Source of the DNA: Spirosoma sp. 48-14
Lineage (GTDB): Bacteria; Bacteroidota; Bacteroidia; Cytophagales; Spirosomataceae
Direction of reading: 5' to 3'
DNA: 64,000 nucleotides
NCBI RefSeq assembly: GCF_001898575.1
Contig: NZ_MKUD01000058.1
Location: 186,001-250,000 of the forward strand
Positions within the stretch are counted from its first letter, which is position 1. Each line of letters starts with the position of its first letter. A program made the position numbers and the translations under genes. A model generated the notes under the pieces. It was given only the letters and a program-made list of their open reading frames with translations, did no database searches and had not been told where the DNA came from. This document shows, in pieces, positions 42,290 to 52,952 of this stretch.

Positions 42290-44368
42290 TTAAAACCGCC
42301 ATCGGGCCTGTAGCTTCACCTCCGTTTTGTGCGGAGCACTAATCTGATCCAAATCGGAGCCTACGGTGGTCTGGTTAGTATAGTTCGTTCTGGCCCAGCG
42401 CACCCAAATATCCAGATGGCGACTCAGATTGTACTGCGCCAGCAAATAATGGCGAACACCATAATTAAAGTAAGCCGGAAACGAAAACGCATAGAGCACA
42501 TCACGCTCGTACACATATTGTCGACTGTCGTAATCGTCCGTTCCGAATAAAGCGATTCGTCCGCTAAGGCTAACTCGTCGGTAGTCCCACGTAGCGTCCT
42601 GCGCCAACGTGAATCCATTGGAGGTAGGTTGACCTGCATACGCAAAACTGCCCCACTGTATGCGCGACCGCAATGACAAACCCCGTACCAAGGTGTATTC
42701 GGCATTCAGTGCGTAGCTTCTACGGGTAGTACCGACTACATCTTTCCTTTTATCTACCGTCAGATTCTTCTGCTTATGTTCTTCGTGATACACGCCATAA
42801 AACGTGGTTTGCCGATTGGGGGTGTATCGAACCTGAAGCAAATAATCGAAGCCGTTTGAGGACTTATCGACCAGATATTTCAGCCAGGGGAAGTTGAAAT
42901 AATCCACAAAGCCGCCTACGGTCAGTTTCCGGTAAATGGTATATTTTAATCCCAGGTAGGCCCCCTCTTCGTTTATATTCCGGCTGCCCTCGCTGAATGC
43001 ATTTCCGTAAAAGCTATGAAAATTTCGGTCGTAATGCCGCACAACGACCGCCATATCTAATTTTTTAGTCAGGCTAACCAAAGCTCCACCTACCAACCCT
43101 ATACCCCCTGAATTTGTAACCGAGCCACTACTCCGGGCCAATTCAGCGAATAGATTCCAGTTTCGCCAGATGTATCCCCCATGTACGCCCACCACCAGAT
43201 TATGCGTACCTGTGAACTCATACGCGTTGTAAGCCTGACTACGCTTCTGGAAAAATAGATCGTAGGTAGTGCTTAACAGCGTAAGACCAAGCTGTAGTTG
43301 ATGGCGATTCTGGTAAAGCAGATGAGCACCTAGGTTGGTTTCCATCAAACTACCCTGATCGTCTCGTTCAGACTGCGTTCGGTGAAGGCCCGAGGTTTGT
43401 AGTGAAGTAGCAACAAGGCCAATACCTGAGCTATCCCCGTTAGCATCCCGACGAATTCGCGAAGCCAGCAAGGTCATAGTAAGACGTCGATTCAACGCAT
43501 AGGTAGCCACTATGCCCCGAAAGTACCCAACTTCCGTCAAGGATGTGTATGGACGAGCCCCCAACGTTGGGCGACGAACGGTTTGAACTGTTTCGGCACT
43601 TTTTCCAAGTACAAAACCCGCTGATAGAACCAAACCTTGCCCTACCTGCAATTGATAATCACCCAACAGGATGCTTTTCCAACGCCCTCGATTTTGAAGC
43701 TGAGCATGAAATGAAACGTAATCGGCTCCATAACGCCGGCTTTCGGGTTGCCAATCGATCCGCTCACCGGGGTCTTTTTCCAGAGTTAGTCCGAAACTAA
43801 AAGCACGGGGACGACTGTAACGATATCGTAGATACCACTGGCTGGCATCGCCTACATAACGGGTAGGCAGGTTTCCTTTTTTATCGGGCGTTGCTTCTGA
43901 AAACCCTTTCTGTTCTTCCAGCACACGTTCATAACGGGCAATCAGGTAATTATCAGTAGGCGTGGGCAAAGCGCCTAACAAACCCCGACTGCCTGCTACG
44001 GTTATGAAAGGGAGCAAACGTCGGATTGTAGCCAGGTCGAAGTTAGGTACTGCCTGAAGCTCATAAATTGACAGTAAATCCCCAAAGTCAGCCCGATAAG
44101 TGGCTAAACTGGTTAGTTGACGTTCTGAGAGAAGATACGTAGCTTCCAGTTCGTCGCGCGTAGCCGTATTAAGATCGATTGGATTGGCATAGAGCTGTGT
44201 GAGCGCATCATAGATAGCCTGATAATCAACCCCCTCTGTTTGGACAGGGAAAAGATCCTGTATATACCGACTTATATCAGCATCTCGATGTTGGGGTGTG
44301 CTGGTTTGTGAAAAAGCAGCCGACGACGCTAACCATCCGGCTAAACAGAGCAGGTAAACAGTTCGCAA
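42290..44368 (-). CDS. Helix-hairpin-helix plus outer-membrane beta-barrel protein
   Basis: 692 residues, apparently from a TTG start at 44368, since only that retains the signal peptide (VYLLCLAGWLASSAAFSQ). Residues about 55-125 hold two helix-hairpin-helix units (PIDLNTATRDELEATYLLSE, YRADFGDLLSIYELQAVPNF), as in ComEA. The remaining 560 residues are strand-rich with aromatic girdles and end in LQARWRF, a typical outer-membrane barrel closure. Families of this kind are widespread in Bacteroidota, with a suggested but unproven role in DNA uptake or binding at the surface. Confidence 0.78.
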   Translation of the reverse strand: MRTVYLLCLAGWLASSAAFSQTSTPQHRDADISRYIQDLFPVQTEGVDYQAIYDALTQLYANPIDLNTATRDELEATYLLSERQLTSLATYRADFGDLLSIYELQAVPNFDLATIRRLLPFITVAGSRGLLGALPTPTDNYLIARYERVLEEQKGFSEATPDKKGNLPTRYVGDASQWYLRYRYSRPRAFSFGLTLEKDPGERIDWQPESRRYGADYVSFHAQLQNRGRWKSILLGDYQLQVGQGLVLSAGFVLGKSAETVQTVRRPTLGARPYTSLTEVGYFRGIVATYALNRRLTMTLLASRIRRDANGDSSGIGLVATSLQTSGLHRTQSERDDQGSLMETNLGAHLLYQNRHQLQLGLTLLSTTYDLFFQKRSQAYNAYEFTGTHNLVVGVHGGYIWRNWNLFAELARSSGSVTNSGGIGLVGGALVSLTKKLDMAVVVRHYDRNFHSFYGNAFSEGSRNINEEGAYLGLKYTIYRKLTVGGFVDYFNFPWLKYLVDKSSNGFDYLLQVRYTPNRQTTFYGVYHEEHKQKNLTVDKRKDVVGTTRRSYALNAEYTLVRGLSLRSRIQWGSFAYAGQPTSNGFTLAQDATWDYRRVSLSGRIALFGTDDYDSRQYVYERDVLYAFSFPAYFNYGVRHYLLAQYNLSRHLDIWVRWARTNYTNQTTVGSDLDQISAPHKTEVKLQARWRF

Positions 44369-44520
44369 AATCGTTTGGAAGTCCGGTTCAACAATCGCAA
44401 TAAATTACCGCTGCTGATGAGCTGGATTGATAAACCGCTCCCAAAGCCCGGCAATCTATTGGACGAACAGGCGCCCCAAAAGATACATTACCCAGCAAAA
44501 AAGATACTTACGCCTAGAAA

Positions 44521-45783
44521 CTACGCGAACCGGCGTTTTAAAATTTCGACCAATTCACTAACTTCATCACTGCTCATGTCCCACATGTATTGCGAAGCAT
44601 AACGATAGGAGATCAGGTCTAGTGCCTCCCCATAATTGCTCAGCTTATCGATCTCGTCAACAGCCTGATTATAGGCGTTGGAATTACCACTGAAAAGCTG
44701 ATTGATAAACCGGAACTTCTGGTTCAGTGATATACTGCGGGCTACACTTTCGATAGGTGCCCGGTGGAATGTCTCGGCAACCGTTGCTGGTTCTGTCGTT
44801 GCTGTTTCCCGTAATGTATCATTGAGTGTTGCTGGTGCATCATTCGGCACGATACCGGGTTTAACTTCGGTTGTTATAGGCTGACTGATTGCTCCGGTTT
44901 CCAACTGCGAGGGTTGGCTGATGGGCGCTACTGGTTCAGGACCCGACGAACCAGAGAGAAACATAGGCCCAGCAACGCTACCTGCTTCTAAGCGATCAGT
45001 AGCAGGCACAGGATCAGGCTGGGGCGCTACAGCAGGTGGAGCTTCACTTTCGGGAACCGATTCGGCAGGTACCAACGGGGCAGGTGGTATCGACGATTCG
45101 GTGGCTGTATCGAAAAATGAACGGGTCGGCGTAGCTAATAAACTATCATGAACATGACTTCGAAGTAAAGTAGACACGGTCATGGGGAGCTTTTCCGAAA
45201 AGAGAGCCACAAACTTATCATATGGCTCCAGTTCACTTCCTTTCTGAGTTAGCGCTTCATCCAGATAAATCAACGCCTGATTCACATAGATGAACGATTT
45301 CCCGTTCATTCGCTGCGTAATGTACGTCGGAATAAACTGGTTTATTTTCGTGTAACGCGTGATTTGCTTCATGGCAGCCGCTGTTACCGTAAAGTCGGGC
45401 TGGCTCCGCAATACATCATCAAAGTAGGCACGAGGGTCAAAAATCATGATAATCGTGCGTCGGACAGCATCGGCCAGTAAGGGTTCGAGATGTTCGCGTC
45501 GAACAGATATATACTGCGAAACAACGTTCATGAAGTTTTGTAATGCCTCCTGTACTTCTTCGTTCGTAAAGTCGAAATAAGGGCTTCTGAATTTTTCGGC
45601 ATCAGCTTGCCACTTATCAGATAAACTACTGATTATAAATAAGTTTATCTGATTAATGGGCGTTAACGACATGATTTGCTGACCATTGATCGTCGTATGC
45701 TGTTGATAAAAATCAGCAGCAATCCGGCGAGCATAGGACTTGCTATATTCAGAAAGAGCGTTCGCGTTAAACTTGTTCGACAT
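44521..45783 (-). CDS. Unrecognised protein with Pro/Ala/Glu-rich linker
   Basis: 420 residues from ATG 45783; the frame continues upstream to 45939 but that stretch looks non-coding. No signal peptide or membrane segment. The N-terminal 230 residues are helical (ALSEYSKSYARRIAADFYQQ, NEEVQEALQNFMNVVSQYIS). A disordered linker of about 110 residues rich in Pro, Ala, Glu and Ser follows, then a helical C-terminal domain (AYNQAVDEIDKLSNYGEALD). The two-domain-plus-linker plan suggests a scaffold. It lies between the HhH-barrel gene and divergent tdk; I do not recognise a family. Confidence 0.7.
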   Translation of the reverse strand: MSNKFNANALSEYSKSYARRIAADFYQQHTTINGQQIMSLTPINQINLFIISSLSDKWQADAEKFRSPYFDFTNEEVQEALQNFMNVVSQYISVRREHLEPLLADAVRRTIIMIFDPRAYFDDVLRSQPDFTVTAAAMKQITRYTKINQFIPTYITQRMNGKSFIYVNQALIYLDEALTQKGSELEPYDKFVALFSEKLPMTVSTLLRSHVHDSLLATPTRSFFDTATESSIPPAPLVPAESVPESEAPPAVAPQPDPVPATDRLEAGSVAGPMFLSGSSGPEPVAPISQPSQLETGAISQPITTEVKPGIVPNDAPATLNDTLRETATTEPATVAETFHRAPIESVARSISLNQKFRFINQLFSGNSNAYNQAVDEIDKLSNYGEALDLISYRYASQYMWDMSSDEVSELVEILKRRFA

Positions 45784-45991
45784 TAGGAAAAGCCTTTGTT
45801 TTGTAAATATATAGCTTTCAGCCACAAACCGACTGTTGTCACTGAAGAAATCAAATGCTGCGGGCTGTAATCCATAATTTAGTCCGACAACGGGCAATCC
45901 GTGAGGATATATGAAGCAATGTCCTTGCCGGGAATTCATATACGTTTAAGGTACAAGTAGGTTATAGTCGTTACGTTTTTATCGTTTACTC

Positions 45992-46621
45992 ATGTTTATT
46001 GAACCTTCCCGCCGACGTGACCCACCCCATCTACGCACTGGCTGGATTGAAGTCATCTGTGGATCGATGTTTTCCGGAAAAACGGAAGAGCTAATCCGAC
46101 GACTTAACCGTGCCCGGATTGCCAAGCTAAAGGTGCAGATTTTTAAGCCTGCTCTGGACAACCGCTACCACGCAGAAAATATTGTTTCGCACTCGGCCGT
46201 TGCGATTCATTCTACTCCTGTGCAAACAGCGAGCCAAATTTTATTATTGGCTGGTGATTGCGAAGTAGTTGGCGTTGATGAAGCCCAATTTTTTGATAAA
46301 GAAATCGTTTCCATATGCAATGAGCTGGCTAATCAGGGCAAACGAGTTATCGTGGCTGGGCTCGACATGGACTTTGCTGGCAATCCATTTGGCTGCATGC
46401 CTCAGCTTATGGGAATAGCCGAATATGTTACAAAAGTACATGCTATTTGCGTAGTTTGTGGCGACATTGCCCAGTACTCTTACAGGCTTGTGCCTTCGCA
46501 GGAGCGGGTACTCCTGGGCGAAACCGATAGCTACGAAGCCCGTTGTCGCCGGTGTTTTAACCTGGGCGACGATGCCGTACGAAAGGAATGGGCCTACGAA
46601 GACGTTAAGAATGACGAATGA
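45992..46621 (+). CDS. tdk: Thymidine kinase (type II)
   Basis: 209 residues. P-loop [18 protein letters not shown], Walker B-like [14 protein letters not shown] with the catalytic Glu, [19 protein letters not shown], and the zinc pair CVVCGDIAQ with a later CRRCF. It salvages thymidine in the cytoplasm. Length is typical. The next gene begins about 10 bases after its stop. Confidence 0.96.
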   Translation: MFIEPSRRRDPPHLRTGWIEVICGSMFSGKTEELIRRLNRARIAKLKVQIFKPALDNRYHAENIVSHSAVAIHSTPVQTASQILLLAGDCEVVGVDEAQFFDKEIVSICNELANQGKRVIVAGLDMDFAGNPFGCMPQLMGIAEYVTKVHAICVVCGDIAQYSYRLVPSQERVLLGETDSYEARCRRCFNLGDDAVRKEWAYEDVKNDE

Positions 46622-46757
46622 ACTAGTAGTGATGGCGAATGAAAAATGGATAAGTTATCTCGTTTCGTATAAATGGCCTTCACGTTCATTATCGCTTTTT
46701 CATTGTTCATTATTCATTATCTATTGTCCATTTTTCATTGTTCATTATTCATTTGCG
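46616..46757 (+). repeat. Inverted word repeat covering the start of the T9SS protein gene
   Basis: AATGAAAAATGGA (46638-46650) is the exact complement of TCCATTTTTCATT (46727-46739), and words like GAATGAA on the left recur inverted as TTCATTATTC and CATTGTTC on the right. The element contains the start codons and the whole signal-peptide region of the downstream gene. Confidence 0.7.
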
Positions 46758-48929
46758 CAGATTGGCACCTGGCAAACGCATGTCAGTTACCAATCGGGGC
46801 AGTCGGTAGCCGTAGTTGGCAATAAAGTCTACGCTGCTACGCAAAACGGCTTCTTTTATTATGACAAGGTTACACAGGAGACAACCAGCTTAACCAAGAA
46901 TTCGGGGCTTAGTGACGCCGGTATCAGTCGACTTCTATATCTGGCCGATCAATCCACATTACTGATTGCCTATCGGAGCGGGAACCTTGATTTCATGACG
47001 CTGACCAATGATGGAGAGCCCGGAGCGGTTAGTAATGTCAACACCATTGTAGCGGCTTCTACCCTACCATCCGCCAGAACTATTTATCACATCAATCGCA
47101 TTGGCAACAACGCTTACCTTAGTACCGATTTCGGCCTGGCTGTTTTAGACCTGATCAAGCATGAAATCAAGGATACCTATTTCAGCCAACGTACCGACGG
47201 CACGCCCCTTGCCATTTACCAGACTGTAGCGACTACCGACAGCCTGTATGCACTGACTGGACCTATACGGGCTACTGATATGGGGTTTCGCCTTCGCTCG
47301 ATCCGATTTGCAGCCAATGTAAATATCGTTGACCCAGCTAATTGGCGAAATGTGGTAGAACCTGCCGCAATGATGAGTTCATTGATTGTTGACCAGAACC
47401 GTCTTTATGTTTCTGTAAATGGTACCGGAATTTATCTGAAAAATAATGGCTCCTGGGTGTTGTTCCGTTCCAGCACGGACCCAATCATTCGCTTATTTCC
47501 ATCGGCAGCAGGCCCTATAGTCGCTACCAGTCAATCTATTCTTCTTCCGAATCCAGTAACATTTACTGGCCCCCTCCTAACCAACCCTCGTGAAGTGGTT
47601 GCCGATGGTACCAACGTTTGGGTAGCCGATACGCAGAATGGTTTACTGTATGGCTCTACAGGTCAATTTCAGCGCATTGCTCCTGAAGGCCCTACCCGCG
47701 ATCAGTATGTAGGTCTTTACACCTATCCGCAAACGCTCATAACATTACCCACGGGGCCGCTGGATGCAACAACCCTGTCAACAAACCAGCCTCCCTATGA
47801 GGCCTTTTTGGTTACGAATAACCGTTGGGTAGCTCCTTCAACCAATGGCCTGGCTCGTGGTTTTAACGCTGCGGCCTACCTCCCATCTGAGCAGCGTCTT
47901 TACGTAAGCACGTTTGGTGCCGGGCTATGGAGCCAGTCGGGCGATCAACTACCAACACCCGTTACGCTTCCGGCTACGATTAGCCCATTTATCAGTAGCC
48001 TGGCAACCGATTCGGAAGGCAATTTGTGGATAACAACTGGACGGACGACTTCATCACAATCGGCTACGTTGCATGTACGTAAGCCCGACGGCACCTTCCA
48101 ATCGTTCCCTGTTGTCACGCAAACCAATATTCTTCAGATTGTTCCCGACGACAACGGGTTTCTATGGCTTCGGCCTGATGTCGGCGGGGGGTTGCTGGTT
48201 GTTGATCCTCAAACCAATCGTAGTCGTTACTTGACGACGCAAACAGGACAGGGCGGATTACTCACCAACAGCGTTCGTGCTCTGGTAAAAGACCGGAATG
48301 GAGTTATCTGGGTAGGCACCGACTTAGGCCCAACCCTTTTCGACAATCCAGCGGGCGCGTTCGATGCGGTTATTGATGCCCAGCCGCCTATTCTGAATCG
48401 ACGTCGGCTGTTGGCCAACGAACAGATTACGGCAATCGCAGTCGATGGCGGCAATCGAAAATGGATCGGTACGCAAAAAGGCATTTATCATGTTGCCCCC
48501 GACGGATCACAGTTACTGGACACATTCACGGCCGACAATAGCCCATTGCCCAGCAATACCATTCAGGCGTTAGCCATTGAACCTACGCGTGGGGCACTCT
48601 TTGTTCAGACGCCCAATGGCCTGGTTTCGTATCAGACACCAGCCACCGAGCCTACCGATGTACTGACCAACATTACTATTTTCCCGAATCCGGTCCGACC
48701 TGACTTCTCGGGCAACGTGGGCATACAGGGCCTTACAGAGAATGCAACCGTAAAAATTCTTGACGCAGGTGGCAAACTGGTCTATGAAACCCGCTCACAG
48801 GGCGGAACCGCTACCTGGAATCTGATCGACTATCAAGGTCGTCAGGCACAAACGGGCATTTATCTGATTGTTGTCGTTACAAAAGATGGTGCAGAGGGGC
48901 TGGCGGGTAAACTTGCCGTGGTTCGCTAG
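46632..48929 (+). CDS. Secreted propeller protein with type IX sorting domain
   Basis: 765 residues from ATG 46632; ATG 46611 in frame overlaps the end of tdk. The signal peptide is long, with hydrophobic core FHCSLFIIYCPFFIVHYSFA followed by QIGTW. The body is a beta-propeller with two-component-regulator-propeller type blades (GISRLLYLADQSTLLIAYR, VRALVKDRNGVIWVGTDLGP, ITAIAVDGGNRKWIGTQKGI). The last 75 residues match the type A C-terminal domain for type IX secretion (ITIFPNPVRPDFSGNVGI, TGIYLIVVVTKDG, KLAVVR). It should be exported across the outer membrane. Function unknown. Its N-terminal coding region lies in an inverted repeat. Confidence 0.85.
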   Translation: MANEKWISYLVSYKWPSRSLSLFHCSLFIIYCPFFIVHYSFAQIGTWQTHVSYQSGQSVAVVGNKVYAATQNGFFYYDKVTQETTSLTKNSGLSDAGISRLLYLADQSTLLIAYRSGNLDFMTLTNDGEPGAVSNVNTIVAASTLPSARTIYHINRIGNNAYLSTDFGLAVLDLIKHEIKDTYFSQRTDGTPLAIYQTVATTDSLYALTGPIRATDMGFRLRSIRFAANVNIVDPANWRNVVEPAAMMSSLIVDQNRLYVSVNGTGIYLKNNGSWVLFRSSTDPIIRLFPSAAGPIVATSQSILLPNPVTFTGPLLTNPREVVADGTNVWVADTQNGLLYGSTGQFQRIAPEGPTRDQYVGLYTYPQTLITLPTGPLDATTLSTNQPPYEAFLVTNNRWVAPSTNGLARGFNAAAYLPSEQRLYVSTFGAGLWSQSGDQLPTPVTLPATISPFISSLATDSEGNLWITTGRTTSSQSATLHVRKPDGTFQSFPVVTQTNILQIVPDDNGFLWLRPDVGGGLLVVDPQTNRSRYLTTQTGQGGLLTNSVRALVKDRNGVIWVGTDLGPTLFDNPAGAFDAVIDAQPPILNRRRLLANEQITAIAVDGGNRKWIGTQKGIYHVAPDGSQLLDTFTADNSPLPSNTIQALAIEPTRGALFVQTPNGLVSYQTPATEPTDVLTNITIFPNPVRPDFSGNVGIQGLTENATVKILDAGGKLVYETRSQGGTATWNLIDYQGRQAQTGIYLIVVVTKDGAEGLAGKLAVVR

Positions 48930-48940
48930 GAAAGGCCATG

Positions 48941-51373
48941 CTACCGACGGCCATCGTCATTACTTATTTTTTTGCTCTGCTTACCTCCCGAACTCATCTG
49001 GCCAAACTTATAGCTCAAGGTTAAGCGTACCGAGCGGTTGACAAACAGCGACGTATTTTGTGCCGTGAAAGTAGGTGCAAACTGCTCGCCAGTTTGCCGA
49101 TTACTTCGGTTGAATGGATTATTGAGGTTGAGTGTCAGCGTGATTTTCTTATCCATGAATTCTTTCTTTGCCGACAGGCCGTAATAATACCAGCCCGAAT
49201 TACGGCTTTGTAGCGAAATCCATCCTGAATTAACGTAGCCATTCGCCTGCAAGGTGAAATCTTTGGGTAATTTATACGACGCATTAGGCCCAACGCTCCA
49301 GACCCAACCGCTGGTGCGCTGATTAAGCGCAACGCTTGTTAAATCGACATACGTAAGATCAGCATTCAGGCTGATATTGGTCTGTTTATTAGGCTGAAGG
49401 GTAAAGCTCATATTAGCGCCATAGCTGGCATTTCGCCCAATATTCTGTGGTGCTGATAAGGCTGTACCCTGCGCATCGACCGTTGTCAGCCATTCGATGG
49501 AGTTGTTTGTCTGACGCCAGAATAAAGCCGCATTGAATGAAGAACCTTCTTTCCCAAATGTGCTATACGAGACCTCTGTGGCATGGGTCAATTCGGGATT
49601 TAAAAATGGATTACCCGTCTGTACGTTCTTGGGATCGCTGTAGTTTTTGTATGGATTCAGGTACCAGATCATTGGGCGAGAAATCCGTTGGGTGTAATTA
49701 ACCTTCACAGTATGCTTGTTATAGAAGGTTTTCGCCAGCGTAAAACTCGGAATCAGGTTTTGATACTGGTTGGAGAATCGACTTTGCGTTGTGACAAAAT
49801 CGCCTTGTATAGACGTATTTTCAAGCCGTACCCCTGCTGTTAGATTCCACTTTCGTTTTGAGTCCATTTTCATCGACGCATACCCCGACGTAACCCGTTG
49901 ACTATACGTAAACTCGCTGGATCGATTTGGATCAATCCTGTAATCCTGTTCTAGTCCAGTAGTTGCCTGTTCGATAACATACTCACTTCCGATGTTTCGT
50001 AAGATTGACTTGGCCCCAGCTTCCAGTTTAAAACTAAGCGTATCGTGTTTCGTCCGGGCCGTCAACGGATGGATGTAATCTGTCTGGAACGTGTATTCAT
50101 TGTTACGACTAAGGTTTGTACTTCGTTCCAGATAGGTCGGTATCGTCGATTCAATTCCGGTTTGCTGGATGGTATAGTAATAGTTGTCAGGCATCCGGGC
50201 ATATTGTGTCAAGACCGAAAGCTCCCGCCCTGGCTTCTTAAACGATTTGGTCCAACCAAGATTAAACTCCGTATTACCAAAAGGATTTCGAAACTGAATA
50301 TCACGATGATAAGCCTGCACTACATTTCCCTGTATATCAGTCAGGCGGCTATCTAGTGTGCTATTATTGGGGAAAGTCCCACCCCAAGCGTTGGCCGAAA
50401 AATTGATTCGGTTCGTCGTATCGGGATCGTAATCAAGGCTCAATTCTCCGTAACCGCTCGTTCCTATGTTATCGCGAAAGGTACTTTGCTTTAAAATACT
50501 GGTCGGAATTCCGTTCGTGAGGGCCGTACGCGTGCTGCTGGTTTCGCCAATACCGCGAAACTGATCGCCATTCAATGAAACCGAAACACCTAATTTTTTA
50601 CCTTTTACTGTCAGATTCCCACCAATTGATCGATTTAAATTTCCCCCGGTCAGATTAACAGTACCATTTGTTCCCTGAATAGCCTTCTTGGTAATAATAT
50701 TGATAACCCCTGCCGACCCCTCGGCATCGTATTTGGCACCAGGACTCGTAATGACTTCCACGGATTTAATAATGTTGGCTGGCATCTGTTTAAGTGCATC
50801 GGCCAGATTACGAGCCATAATACTGGACGGCTTTCCATTCACCAGCACTTTAATATTTCCACTGCCCCGCATTTTTAAATTCCCATCCAGATCAACCGTA
50901 AGCATCGGCACTTTACGAAGCACATCAGCGGCCGTACCGCCCGTGTTAGTTGCATCTTTTTCTGCATTATAAACCAGTCGATCGCCTTTATCTTCAACTA
51001 GTGCTTTCTGCCCCACCACGGCTACTTCCTTCAAATTCCGCGTATCGGCGACCAGTTTAATTTGCCCTAAATCGATCCATGGTTTCTCCGTCGTTATTTT
51101 GATAGGCTCCCATGGTTTGGTGCGATACCCTACAAAGGAAATTTCCAGTTTATAGGCACCAACAGCAATTTTTTCAAACAGGAAGTCGCCACTTTCCTTC
51201 GTAGTCACACCCGTAATAAGTTTATTATCTGCGGTTTTAAGCGCTACCGTAGCGAAAGGAATAGGCTTGGTCGTTAGTGAATCAATCAGTACCCCACGAA
51301 TTTGCCCTATACCCGACTGGCTAAAGGAAAGACAAGGCGATAAATAAAAAAGAATCAGGCAAAGGTTTTTCAT
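48941..51373 (-). CDS. TonB-receptor-like outer-membrane protein (OMP_b-brl_3 type)
   Basis: 810 residues. Signal peptide (LCLILFYLSPCLSFSQ), a carboxypeptidase-regulatory-like domain at about 22-105 (GVLIDSLTTKPIPFATVALK), a plug-like domain (GTAADVLRKVPMLTVDLDGN, MRGSGNIKVLVNGKPS), then a large barrel. This layout is the outer-membrane beta-barrel group 3 of Bacteroidota, whose members transport unknown ligands or serve stress roles. A consensus -7 element and a triple 10-bp repeat lie upstream, suggesting activator control. Confidence 0.88.
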   Translation of the reverse strand: MKNLCLILFYLSPCLSFSQSGIGQIRGVLIDSLTTKPIPFATVALKTADNKLITGVTTKESGDFLFEKIAVGAYKLEISFVGYRTKPWEPIKITTEKPWIDLGQIKLVADTRNLKEVAVVGQKALVEDKGDRLVYNAEKDATNTGGTAADVLRKVPMLTVDLDGNLKMRGSGNIKVLVNGKPSSIMARNLADALKQMPANIIKSVEVITSPGAKYDAEGSAGVINIITKKAIQGTNGTVNLTGGNLNRSIGGNLTVKGKKLGVSVSLNGDQFRGIGETSSTRTALTNGIPTSILKQSTFRDNIGTSGYGELSLDYDPDTTNRINFSANAWGGTFPNNSTLDSRLTDIQGNVVQAYHRDIQFRNPFGNTEFNLGWTKSFKKPGRELSVLTQYARMPDNYYYTIQQTGIESTIPTYLERSTNLSRNNEYTFQTDYIHPLTARTKHDTLSFKLEAGAKSILRNIGSEYVIEQATTGLEQDYRIDPNRSSEFTYSQRVTSGYASMKMDSKRKWNLTAGVRLENTSIQGDFVTTQSRFSNQYQNLIPSFTLAKTFYNKHTVKVNYTQRISRPMIWYLNPYKNYSDPKNVQTGNPFLNPELTHATEVSYSTFGKEGSSFNAALFWRQTNNSIEWLTTVDAQGTALSAPQNIGRNASYGANMSFTLQPNKQTNISLNADLTYVDLTSVALNQRTSGWVWSVGPNASYKLPKDFTLQANGYVNSGWISLQSRNSGWYYYGLSAKKEFMDKKITLTLNLNNPFNRSNRQTGEQFAPTFTAQNTSLFVNRSVRLTLSYKFGQMSSGGKQSKKISNDDGRR

Positions 51374-51413
51374 AACTACAGAATTAAACTGCGATGGCTA
51401 ATTAGCTACTGAG

Positions 51414-51421
51414 CAAAAGTA
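51414..51421 (-). promoter_or_regulatory. -7 promoter element of the outer-membrane receptor
   Basis: On the minus strand it reads TACTTTTG, matching TAnnTTTG, 41 bases before the start codon. No TTG is seen at the -33 distance, which suggests an activator-dependent promoter. Confidence 0.5.
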
Positions 51422-51459
51422 GTGCGACAAAAACCATCCGTTGATGATATTAGGATTCG

Positions 51460-51484
51460 TTAACATTCTTTGACAATCTTTAAC
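51460..51484 (-). promoter_or_regulatory. Triple 10-bp direct repeat upstream of the receptor
   Basis: On the minus strand: GTTAA-N5-GTCAA-N5-GTTAA, about 40 bp upstream of the -7 element. The spacing equals one helical turn, as for OmpR/PhoB/CpxR-type regulators. The same word with the same spacing occurs before htrA. The 358-base spacer 51374-51731 otherwise holds the two divergent promoters. Confidence 0.55.
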
Positions 51485-51626
51485 AATTGACGTTGTCTGA
51501 ACTGTATTAATAGCTTGACTCAATCAGCATTGTGGTTTCGCCTATGGGTAAAGACAGACCAAACCAGCTAATTTTTCCTTCGTTATAAGCGTACTGGTTT
51601 AAGATCCGGGAAAGCTTTTGATCGGA

Positions 51627-51658
51627 TTTGACGAATCAGGGCATTTTGCCTAATTTTG
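51627..51658 (+). promoter_or_regulatory. Bacteroidota-type promoter of pdhB
   Basis: TTTG at 51627-51630, exactly 20 bp, TAATTTTG at 51651-51658: both elements perfect. The ATG follows 73 bases later. Confidence 0.75.
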
Positions 51659-51731
51659 GCTGATTTTTAGCCCCTCACCCGATGCAGTAGTGTAATTGGG
51701 TAAGTTACTAACCGAAATTAATGCACTCAAT

Positions 51732-52712
<981 letters not shown>

Positions 52713-52725
52713 TCATCATACGCTA

Positions 52726-52776
52726 TATAAAGCAAAGGAGCGATAGCCTGAGTGGTTATCGCTCCTTTGCTTTATA
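52726..52776 (+). terminator. Terminator after pdhB
   Basis: Perfect 20-bp arms TATAAAGCAAAGGAGCGATA and TATCGCTCCTTTGCTTTATA with an 11-base loop. Strong hairpin; the 3' side is T-rich within the arm. Confidence 0.8.
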
Positions 52777-52952
52777 GGTTAATATCAATAAAAAATCCCG
52801 GCCGTTTTTCACAGTCGGGAGTTGATTAGCTCAATTGTATGTAAAACGCCATTACCGAGTCTTTAGTTCACACCTTGAAAAATAGTTAAATAATTTTTCA
52901 AATTATCCACTCTTTAATTAAATTTATTAGAAAATCAGATCAAAAGGCAAAA

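Noticed and set aside
45784-45939. N-terminal extension of the 420-residue protein
   Set aside because: The residues (Cys, His, Phe and Gly mix) look non-coding and the helical domain starts right after ATG 45783.
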